Shown piece by piece: positions 1-7,254 of a DNA stretch of 64,000 bases. The DNA is from Antedon mediterranea. Taxonomy: Eukaryota; Echinodermata; Crinoidea; Comatulida; Antedonidae. The notes beneath the pieces are model-generated. The model had not been told where the DNA came from, ran no database searches, and saw only the letters and a program-made list of their open reading frames with translations. Location of the stretch: positions 22,794,412-22,858,411 of the forward strand of contig NC_092675.1 of assembly GCF_964355755.1 (NCBI RefSeq), read 5' to 3'. How positions within the stretch are numbered: position 1 is the first letter of the stretch; each line of letters begins with the position of its first letter. Made by a program: the position numbers and the translations under genes.

Positions 1-17
1 AAATCACTTAAAAAATG

Positions 18-89
18 GGGCTCGTCCGGGAATTGAACCCGGGGCCTCTCGCACCCTAAGCGAGAATCATGCCACTAGACCAACGAGCC
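18..89 (-). tRNA. tRNA-Pro (AGG), copy 1
   Basis: Acceptor stem GGCTCGT/ACGAGCC, anticodon loop TT-AGG-GT, T loop TTCAATT and a C discriminator all match metazoan tRNA-Pro. A T-run follows on the minus strand. One of only two AGG copies. Confidence 0.93.
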
Positions 90-237
90 AATATATTACA
101 AAGCGAAAGGATATGGAAATTACTGGTCTGTGCCGAGCTTAATACATGTAGAATAAATACGTTGTTCAATGCTAATTCGTCAAACGTTACTTATTTCACT
201 TTTTTTGGTAAATTATCTAAAAATCACTTAAAAAACG

Positions 238-309
238 GGGCTCGTCCGGGAATTGAACCCGGGGCCTCTCGCACCCAAAGCGAGAATCATGCCACTAGAC
301 CAACGAGCC
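238..309 (-). tRNA. tRNA-Pro (UGG), copy 2
   Basis: All stems pair. Anticodon loop TT-TGG-GT. A box TGGTCTAGTGG and B box GGTTCAATTCC are intact, and a T-run follows. Confidence 0.93.
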
Positions 310-457
310 GATCTATCAGAATCAAAAAGGATATGGAAATTACTGGTCTGTGCCGAGTTTAATACATGTAGAATAAATACGTTGTTCAATGCTAATTCAT
401 CAAACATTACTTATTTCAGTTTTTTTGGTAAATTATCTAAAAATCACGTAAAAAACG

Positions 458-529
458 GGGCTCGTCCGGGAATTGAACCCGGGGCCTCTCGCACCCAAAG
501 CGAGAATCATGCCACTAGACCAACGAGCC
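458..529 (-). tRNA. tRNA-Pro (UGG), copy 3
   Basis: Same mature sequence as copy 2, with intact A and B boxes and a T-run terminator. Confidence 0.93.
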
Positions 530-677
530 GATCTATCAGAATCAAAAAGGATATGGAAATTACTGGTCTGTGCCGAGTTTAATACATGTAGAATAAATAC
601 GTTGTTCAATGCTAATTCGTCAAACATTACTTATTTCACTTTTTTTGGTAAATTATCTAAAAATCACGTAAAAAATG

Positions 678-749
678 GGGCTCGTCCGGGAATTGAACCC
701 GGGGCCTCTCGCAACAAAAGCGAGAATCATGCCACTAGACCAACGAGAC
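678..749 (-). pseudogene. tRNA-Pro-like with UUG anticodon, copy 4
   Basis: The anticodon loop reads TT-TTG-TT, so a proline body carries a glutamine-type UUG anticodon. The acceptor stem has a T opposite C at the second pair (ACGAGAC on the plus strand). Anticodon, T and D arms are otherwise intact. Probably a decaying copy, although an anticodon switch cannot be excluded. Confidence 0.75.
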
Positions 750-901
750 GATCTATCAGAATCAAAAAGGATATGGAAATTACCGTGGTCTGTGCCGAGT
801 TGTTTAATACATGTCGAATAAATACGTTGTTCAATGCTTATTCGTAAATCCTTACTTATTTCACTTTTTTGGTAAATTATTGAAAAATCACTTAAAAAAT
901 G

Positions 902-973
902 GGGCTCGTCCGGGAATTGAACCCGGGGCCTCTCGCACCCTAAGCGAGAATCATGCCACTAGACCAACGAGCC
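902..973 (-). tRNA. tRNA-Pro (AGG), copy 5
   Basis: Identical mature sequence to copy 1, and the second AGG gene. A run of six T follows on the minus strand. Confidence 0.93.
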
Positions 974-1117
974 AATATATTACAAAGCGAAAGGATATGG
1001 AAATTAGTGGTCTGTGCCGAGTTTAATACATGTAGCATAACGTTGTTCAATGCTCATTCGTAAATCCTTACTTATTTCACTTTTTTGGTAAATTATTATA
1101 AAATCACTTAAAAAAAG

Positions 1118-1189
1118 AGGCTCGTCCGGGAATTGAACCCGGGGCCTCTCGCACCCAAAGCGAGAATCATGCCACTAGACCAACGAGCC
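1118..1189 (-). tRNA. tRNA-Pro (UGG), copy 6
   Basis: Fully paired body, but the discriminator base is U instead of the C of the other copies. Tandem A-run on the plus strand gives the terminator. Confidence 0.85.
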
Positions 1190-1337
1190 AATATATTACA
1201 AAGCGAAAGGATATGGAAATTACTGGTCTGTGCCGAGCTTAATACATGTAGAATAAATACGTTGTTCAATGCTAATTCGTCAAACGTTACTTATTTCACT
1301 TTTTTTGGTAAATTATCTAAAAATCACTTAAAAAACG

Positions 1338-1409
1338 GGGCTCGTCCGGGAATTGAACCCGGGGCCTCTCGCACCCAAAGCGAGAATCATGCCACTAGAC
1401 CAACGAGCC
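1338..1409 (-). tRNA. tRNA-Pro (UGG), copy 7
   Basis: Canonical sequence with complete stems, boxes and terminator. Confidence 0.93.
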
Positions 1410-1557
1410 GATCTATCAGAATCAAAAAGGATATGGAAATTAGTGGTCTGTGCCGAGCTTAATACATGTAGAATAAAAACGTTGTTCAATGCTAATTCGT
1501 CAAACGTTACTTATTTCACTTTTTTTGGTAAATTATCTAAAAATCACTTAAAAAACA

Positions 1558-1629
1558 GGGCTCGTTCGGAAATTGAACCCGGGGCCTCTCGCACCCAAAG
1601 CGAGAATCATGCCACTAGACCAACGAGCC
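1558..1629 (-). tRNA. tRNA-Pro (UGG), copy 8, weak T stem
   Basis: Acceptor and anticodon arms are intact. The 3' side of the T stem has changed to TCCGA, leaving one mismatch and one G-U pair, so folding and charging may be impaired. Confidence 0.65.
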
Positions 1630-1781
1630 GATCCATCAGAATCAAAAAGGATATGGAAATTACCGTGGTCTGTGCCGAGTTGTTTAATACATGTCGAATA
1701 AATACGTTGTTCAATGCTCATTCGTAAATCCTTACTTATTTCACTTTTTTGGTAAATTATTGAAAAATCACTTAATAAAAG

Positions 1782-1853
1782 GGGCTCGTCCGGGAATTGA
1801 ACCCGGGGCCTCTCGCACCCAAAGCGAGAATCATGCCACTAGACCAACGAGCC
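1782..1853 (-). tRNA. tRNA-Pro (UGG), copy 9
   Basis: Canonical body. The downstream T-run is only four T followed by ATT, the shortest terminator among the intact copies. Confidence 0.9.
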
Positions 1854-2001
1854 AATATATTACAAAGCGAAAGAATATGGAAATTACTGGTCTGTGCCGA
1901 GCTTAATACATGTAGAATAAAGACGTTGTTCAATGCTAATTCGTCAAACGTTACTTATTTCACTTTTTTTGGTAAATTATCTAAAAATCACTTAAAAAAC
2001 G

Positions 2002-2073
2002 GGGCTCGTCCGGGAATTGAACCCGGGGCCTCTCGCACCCAAAGCGAGAATCATGCCACTAGACCATCGAGCC
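2002..2073 (-). tRNA. tRNA-Pro (UGG), copy 10, A-A mismatch at 7-66
   Basis: The last acceptor pair is A opposite A (TCGAGCC on the plus strand where others have ACGAGCC). The rest is canonical. Confidence 0.7.
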
Positions 2074-2221
2074 GATCTATCAGAATCAAAAAGGATATGG
2101 AAATTACTGGTCTGTGCCGAGTTTAATACATGTAGAATAAATACGTTGTTCAATGCTCATTCGTCAAACGTTACTTAATTCACTTTTTTTGTTAAATTAT
2201 TTTAAAATCACGTAAAAAAGG

Positions 2222-2293
2222 GGGATCGTCCGGGAATTGAACCCGGGGCCTGTCGCACCCAAAGCGAGAATCATGCCACTAGACCAACGAGCC
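2222..2293 (-). pseudogene. tRNA-Pro-like (UGG), copy 11, type D decay
   Basis: Two lesions: C3-U70 in the acceptor stem (GATCGT on plus) and a C-C mismatch at the top of the anticodon stem (CCTGTCG on plus). Copies 17, 20 and 27 share both lesions, so this variant was amplified after it arose. Confidence 0.7.
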
Positions 2294-2444
2294 GATCTAT
2301 CAGAATCAAAAAGGGATATGGAAATTATTTTGTCTGTGCCGAGTTTAATACATGTAGCATAAATACGTTTTTCAATGCTTATTCGTCAAACATTACTTAT
2401 TTCACTTTTTTTGTTAAATTATTTTAAAATCACGTAAAAAAAGG

Positions 2445-2516
2445 GGGACCTTCCGGGAATTGAACCCAGGGCCTCTCGCACCCAAAGCGAGAATCATGCC
2501 ACTAGACCAACGAGCC
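2445..2516 (-). pseudogene. tRNA-Pro-like (UGG), copy 12, type E decay
   Basis: Three changes in the 3' acceptor strand (GGACCTT on plus instead of GGCTCGT) abolish the stem. The anticodon and B box remain. Copies 21 and 28 share these changes. Confidence 0.75.
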
Positions 2517-2668
2517 GATCTATCAGAATCAAAAAGGATTTGGAAATTACCGTGGTCTGTGCCGAGTTGTTTAATACATGTCGAATAAATACGTTGTTCA
2601 ATGCTCATTCGTAAATCCTTACTTATTTCACTTTTTTGGTATATTATTGAAAAATCACTTAAAAAAAA

Positions 2669-2740
2669 GGGCTCGTCCGGGAATTGAACCCAGGGCCTCT
2701 CGCACCCAAAACGAGAATCATGCCACTAGACCAACGAGCC
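2669..2740 (-). tRNA. tRNA-Pro (UGG), copy 13
   Basis: Intact acceptor stem. One anticodon-stem pair and one T-stem pair are G-U wobbles. A strong run of eight T follows. Confidence 0.82.
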
Positions 2741-2888
2741 AATATATTACAAAGCGAAAGGATATGGAAATTACTGGTCTGTGCCGAGCTTAATACATGT
2801 AGAATAAATACGTTGTTCAATGCTAATTTGTCAAACGTTACTTATTTCACTTTTTTTGGTAAATTATCTAAAAATCACGTAAAAAACG

Positions 2889-2960
2889 GGGCTCGTCCGG
2901 GAATTGAACCCGGGGCCTCTCGCACCCAAAGCGAGAATCATGCCACTAGACCAACGAGCC
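2889..2960 (-). tRNA. tRNA-Pro (UGG), copy 14
   Basis: Canonical copy with full stems, internal promoter boxes and terminator. Confidence 0.93.
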
Positions 2961-3111
2961 GATCTATCAGAATCAAAAAGGATATGGAAATTACCGTGGT
3001 CTGTGCCGAGTTGTTTAATACATGTCGAATAAATACGTTGTTCAATGCTCATTCGTAAATCCTTACTTATTTCACTTTTTTGGTAAATTATTGAAAAATC
3101 ACTTAAAATAA

Positions 3112-3183
3112 GGGCTCGTCCGGGAATTGAACCCGGGGCCTCTCGCACCCAAAGCGAGAATCATGCCACTAGACCAACGAGCC
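3112..3183 (-). tRNA. tRNA-Pro (UGG), copy 15
   Basis: Canonical body. The terminator T-run is interrupted (TATTTTAAG on the minus strand), leaving four T. Confidence 0.88.
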
Positions 3184-3331
3184 AATATATTACAAAGCGA
3201 AAGGATATGGAAATTACTGGTCTGTGCCGAGCTTAATACATGTAGAATAAATACGTTGTTCAATGCTAATTCGTCAAACGTTACTTATTTCACTTTTTTT
3301 GGTAAATTATCTAAAAATCACGTAAGAAACG

Positions 3332-3403
3332 GGGCTCGTCCGGGAATTGAACCCGGGGCCTCTCGCACCCAAAGCGAGAATAATGCCACTGGACCAACGT
3401 GCC
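3332..3403 (-). pseudogene. tRNA-Pro-like (UGG), copy 16
   Basis: Acceptor A4-A69 mismatch (ACGTGCC on plus) and a D-arm change (TAATGCC on plus). The T-run terminator is interrupted by a C on the minus strand. Copies 19 and 26 share the acceptor change. Confidence 0.65.
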
Positions 3404-3551
3404 GATCTATCAGAATCAAAAAGGATATGGAAATTACTGGTCTGTGCCGAGTTTAATACATGTAGAATAAATACGTTGTTCAATGCTCATTCGTCAAACG
3501 TTACTTAATTCACTTTTTTTGTTAAATTATTTTAAAATCACGTAAAAAAGG

Positions 3552-3623
3552 GGGATCGTCCGGGAATTGTACCCGGGGCCTGTCGCACCCAAAGCGAGAA
3601 TCATGCCACTAGACCAACGAGCC
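3552..3623 (-). pseudogene. tRNA-Pro-like (UGG), copy 17, type D decay
   Basis: It has the type D acceptor and anticodon-stem lesions. In addition the B box reads GGTACAATTCC, breaking the invariant TTC of the T loop and probably Pol III recognition. Confidence 0.75.
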
Positions 3624-3775
3624 GATCTATCAGAATCAAAAAGGATACGGAAATTACCGTGGTCTGTGCCGAGTTGTTTAATACATGTCGAATAAATACG
3701 TTGTTCAATGCTCATTCGTAAATCCTTACTTATTTCACTTTTTTGGTATATTATTGAAAAATCACTTAAAAAAAA

Positions 3776-3847
3776 GGGCTCGTCCGGGAATTGAACCCGG
3801 GGCCTCTCGCACCCAAAGCGAGAATCATGCCACTAGACCAACGAGCC
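3776..3847 (-). tRNA. tRNA-Pro (UGG), copy 18
   Basis: Canonical copy with an eight-T terminator. Confidence 0.93.
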
Positions 3848-3997
3848 AATATATTACAAAGCGAAAGGATATGGAAATTACTGGTCTATGTGCCGAGCTT
3901 AATACATGTAGAATAAATACGTTGTTCAATGCTAATTCGTCAAACGTTACTTATTTCACTTTTTTGGGTAAATTATCTAAAAATCACGTAAAAAACG

Positions 3998-4069
3998 GGG
4001 CTCGTCCGGGAATTGAACCCGGGGCCTCTCGCACCCAAAGCGAGAATCATGCCACTGGACCAACGTGCC
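3998..4069 (-). tRNA. tRNA-Pro-like (UGG), copy 19, A4-A69 mismatch
   Basis: It shares the ACGTGCC acceptor variant and the A-to-G D-arm change with copies 16 and 26. Otherwise intact, with a good terminator; function doubtful. Confidence 0.6.
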
Positions 4070-4217
4070 GATCTATCAGAATCAAAAAGGATATGGAAAT
4101 TACTGGTCTGTGCCGAGTTTAATACATGTAGAATAAATACGTTGTTCAATGCTCATTCGTCAAACGTTACTTAATTCACTTTTTTTGTTAAATTATTTTA
4201 AAATCACGTAAAAAAGG

Positions 4218-4289
4218 GGGATCGTCCGGGAATTGAACCCGGGGCCTGTCGCACCCAAAGCGAGAATCATGCCACTAGACCAACGAGCC
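4218..4289 (-). pseudogene. tRNA-Pro-like (UGG), copy 20, type D decay
   Basis: Same paired lesions as copy 11 (GATCGT and CCTGTCG on the plus strand). Confidence 0.7.
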
Positions 4290-4440
4290 GATCTATCAGA
4301 ATCAAAAAGGGATATGGAAATTATTTTGTCTGTGCCGAGTTTAATACATGTAGCATAAATACGTTTTTCAATGCTTATTCGTCAAACGCTTTTTATTTCA
4401 CTTTTTTTGTTAAATTATTTTAAAATCACGTAAAAAAAGG

Positions 4441-4512
4441 GGGACCTTCCGGGAATTGAACCCAGGGCCTCTCGCACCCAAAGCGAGAATCATGCCACTA
4501 GACCAACGAGCC
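4441..4512 (-). pseudogene. tRNA-Pro-like (UGG), copy 21, type E decay
   Basis: Same broken acceptor strand as copy 12. Confidence 0.75.
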
Positions 4513-4659
4513 GATCTATCAGAATCAAAAAGGATATGGAAATTACCGTGGTCTGTGCCGAGTTTAATACATGTAGCATAACGTTGTTCAATGCTAATTC
4601 GTCAAACGTTACTTATTTCACTTTTTTTGGTAAATTATCTAAAAATCACTTAAAAATCG

Positions 4660-4731
4660 GGGCTCGTCCGGGAATTGAACCCGGGGCCTCTCGCACCCAT
4701 TGCGAGAATCATGCCACTAGACCAACGCGCT
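4660..4731 (-). pseudogene. tRNA-Pro-like (UGG), copy 22
   Basis: The 5' acceptor strand is changed twice (ACGCGCT on plus). The anticodon loop reads AA-TGG-GT, losing the universally conserved U33. Probably non-functional. Confidence 0.75.
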
Positions 4732-4881
4732 GATCTATCAGAATCAAAAAGGATATGGAAATTACCGTGGTCTGTGCCGAGTTTAATACATGTAGAATAA
4801 ATACGTTGTTCAATGCTAATTCGTCAAACATTACTTATTTCACTTTTTTTGGTAAATTATCTAAAAATCACGTAAAAAACG

Positions 4882-4953
4882 GGGCTCGTCCGGGAATTGA
4901 ACCCGGGGCCTCTCGCACCCAAAGCGAGAATCATGCCACTAGACCAACGAGCC
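4882..4953 (-). tRNA. tRNA-Pro (UGG), copy 23
   Basis: Canonical copy with complete stems, boxes and terminator. Confidence 0.93.
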
Positions 4954-5099
4954 GATCTATCAGAATCAAAAAGGATATGGAAATTACCGTGGTCTGTGCC
5001 GAGTTTAATACATGTAGCATAGCTTGTTCAATGCTAATTCGTCAAACGTTACTTATTTCACTTTTTTTGGTAAATTATCTAAAAATCACTTAAAAATCG

Positions 5100-5171
5100 G
5101 GGCTCGTCCGGATATTGAACCCGGGGCCTCTCGCACCCAAAGCGAGAATCATGCCACTAGACCAACGAGCC
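5100..5171 (-). tRNA. tRNA-Pro (UGG), copy 24
   Basis: Canonical except for a T-stem G-U pair and a T-loop change (GATATTG on plus). Five-T terminator. Confidence 0.8.
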
Positions 5172-5322
5172 GATCTATCAGAATCAAAAAGGATATGGAA
5201 ATTACCGTGGTCTGTGCCGAGTTGTTTAATACATGTCGAATAAATACGTTGTTCAATGCTCATTCGTAAATCCTTACTTATTTCACTTTTTCGGTAAATT
5301 ATTGAAAAATCACTTTAAAAAA

Positions 5323-5394
5323 GGGCTCGTCCGGGAATTGAACCCGGGGCCTCTCGCACCCAAAGCGAGAATCATGCCACTAGACCAACGAGCC
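5323..5394 (-). tRNA. tRNA-Pro (UGG), copy 25
   Basis: Canonical copy preceded by the TAATATATT-type 5' flank. Confidence 0.93.
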
Positions 5395-5542
5395 AATATA
5401 TTACAAAGCGAAAGGATATGGAAATTACTGGTCTGTGCCGAGCTTAATACATGTAGAATAAATACGTTGTTCAATGCTAATTCGTCAAACGTTACTTATT
5501 TCACTTTTTTTGGTAAATTATCTGAAAATCACGTAAAAAACG

Positions 5543-5613
5543 GGGCTCGTCCGGGAATTGAACAGGGGCCTCTCGCACCCAAAGCTAGAATCATGCCACT
5601 GGACCAACGTGCC
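5543..5613 (-). pseudogene. tRNA-Pro-like (UGG), copy 26, 1-nt deletion
   Basis: Only 71 nt long: one base is lost and one changed in the 5' T stem (AACAGGGG on plus). It also has the acceptor A4-A69 mismatch and an anticodon-stem change. Confidence 0.8.
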
Positions 5614-5761
5614 GATCTATCAGAATTAAAAAGGATATGGAAATTACTGGTCTGTGCCGAGTTTAATACATGTAGAATAAATACGTTGTTCAATGCTCAT
5701 TCGTCAAACGTTACTTAATTCACTTTTTTTGTTAAATTATTTTAAAATCACGTAAAAAAGG

Positions 5762-5833
5762 GGGATCGTCAGGTAATTGAACCCGGGGCCTGTCGCACCC
5801 AAAGCGAGAATCATGCCACTAGACCAACGAGCC
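5762..5833 (-). pseudogene. tRNA-Pro-like (UGG), copy 27, type D decay
   Basis: Type D lesions plus two T-stem substitutions (TCAGGTAATTG on plus). Confidence 0.78.
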
Positions 5834-5984
5834 GATCTATCAGAATCAAAAAAGGATATGGAAATTATTTTGTCTGTGCCGAGTTTAATACATGTAGCAT
5901 AAATACGTTTTTCAATGCTTTTTCGTCAAACGCTATTTATTTCACTTTTTTTGTTAAATTATTTTAAAATCACGTAAAAAAAGG

Positions 5985-6056
5985 GGGACCTTCCGGGAAT
6001 TGAACCCAGGGCCTCTCGCACCCAAAGCGAGAATCATGCCACTAGACCAACGAGCC
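5985..6056 (-). pseudogene. tRNA-Pro-like (UGG), copy 28, type E decay
   Basis: Last unit of the array on the right. Same broken acceptor strand as copies 12 and 21. Confidence 0.75.
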
Positions 6057-6182
6057 GATATATTATAACGCGAAAAGATATGGAAATTACTGGTCTGTGC
6101 CGAGTTTAATACATGTAGAATAAATACGTTGTTCAATGGTCATTCGTCAAACGTTATTTTATATTTCACTACTTTGGAAAAT

Positions 6183-6664
6183 TATTTAAAATAACTAACT
6201 AACGTACGTCTGGGAGTAAATGTCATTGTTGCATAACATTATTATTTTTATTACTGTATTATTCCATATTTTTTCCTGTTAAAATTAAACTTGGAAAGAA
6301 AGTTATAATACAGTAAAATGTAATGCATTTAAATCTATCAACATTTTATTTAAACGTATTGATCTCTAGCTTGTGACACTGTCAAGCCATATCGCCGCAA
6401 TCAATGCGTTACTCATTATTTGTTATTGTGCTAAAAAAGAAATAATAACTATATTCACACTTGAACAATAGGTAATGGTAGATAATGCACTGCATTCATT
6501 GATATGATTTAGTTACTGTGATTGTACTGTATTGTGGTTGACAAGACAACGCTTCAAAGTATAGGTCGCGCGACGGTCGCGCTGCTGTAGCTAAAGTTAG
6601 TTATAATACTTGAATACAACCTGTTGTTTTTATATTGTTGTATATATATCATTTTTTGTAGAAG
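6183..6664 (+). promoter_or_regulatory. DCTN3 upstream region and probable 5' noncoding exon
   Basis: No coding signal. A short CG-rich island (GTCGCGCGACGGTCGCGC, about 6565-6582) stands out in AT-rich DNA and probably marks the promoter. A consensus donor (GAAG|GTAAGT) lies at 6664/6665, and an acceptor lies at 7224 just before the first coding exon. This implies a 5'UTR exon ending at 6664. The transcription start is not visible. Confidence 0.45.
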
Positions 6665-6815
6665 GTAAGTTTAAAGACTTAGCCAATGCCTTATTGAGTG
6701 AGTTAATTATTTTCTATTACTTTTCTGTTACTTTTCCCCCTGCTCTTGTTTCTCATAAAACGAACCAAACTCGCCGTTTTTAGATGAGATAGTGCTTTTA
6801 AAATGGAAATGAATT

Positions 6816-7143
6816 ACCGTATTTATTCGAATAAACGCCCTGCTTTAAATATCCTTCTCCCTAGATAAACTCACCCCCACCCCATATAAGTCATTTGGAA
6901 TAAATCTCCCTCCCCACCTTCACAAATAAACGCCATGTCTCATGCATATACACAATTTTGAATTATAAAACATTTCTATGTGTAGTAAAATAGACTTCCA
7001 ATTATCTACAATTTTTATTTACAACATTTTAGGGAGAATGTTGATTATAGCGGGCCCCCGACTAAACCCCTTCTTTGAATAAACGCCTTGCTAAAAACTC
7101 TCCTGAACCTGAGCCTCGGGGCGTTTATTCGAATAAATACGGT
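6816..7143. mobile_element. MITE with 24-bp terminal inverted repeats
   Basis: The two ends are exact reverse complements over 24 bases (ACCGTATTTATTCGAATAAA... inward). The interior is AT-rich and non-coding. It sits in the inferred first intron of DCTN3. Related but degraded copies occur near 36316-36690 and 58530-58760. No clear target duplication was seen. Confidence 0.75.
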
Positions 7144-7254
7144 GATACTGGGAAAAAGCCCACCAACCCCTACCCACCCCACTTTATCTATTCTCTAAGA
7201 AGCCTCTCTCTAAATATATTTCAGTGAAGTATAGAGGGCGGAATAGTAGTAAAC

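Larger units (their letters stand above)
1..6182 (-). repeat. Tandem array of tRNA-Pro units, about 220 bp period
   Basis: Twenty-eight head-to-tail units each hold one 72-nt tRNA-Pro-like sequence on the minus strand plus a roughly 150-bp conserved spacer. Successive tRNA starts are 216-224 bp apart. Each tRNA is followed on its own strand by a T-run that would serve as a Pol III terminator. Spacers share blocks such as GTCTGTGCCGAG and TAATACATGTAG. Two kinds of sequence lie directly 5' of the tRNA: a TAATATATT type and a TGATAGATC type. The first unit is already complete at the left edge, so the array continues outside the window. On the right it decays after the last unit, around 6180. 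Confidence 0.95.

Noticed and set aside
69-6136. Many 60-160 aa ORFs on both strands of the first 6.1 kb
   Set aside because: They read through tRNA genes and their spacers and repeat because the array repeats; the shared peptide is simply the tRNA translated.
1-6182. Resemblance of the array to a CRISPR or satellite array
   Set aside because: The repeated 72-nt part folds as tRNA-Pro with Pol III boxes and terminators; spacers are conserved rather than unique, and the DNA is eukaryotic.
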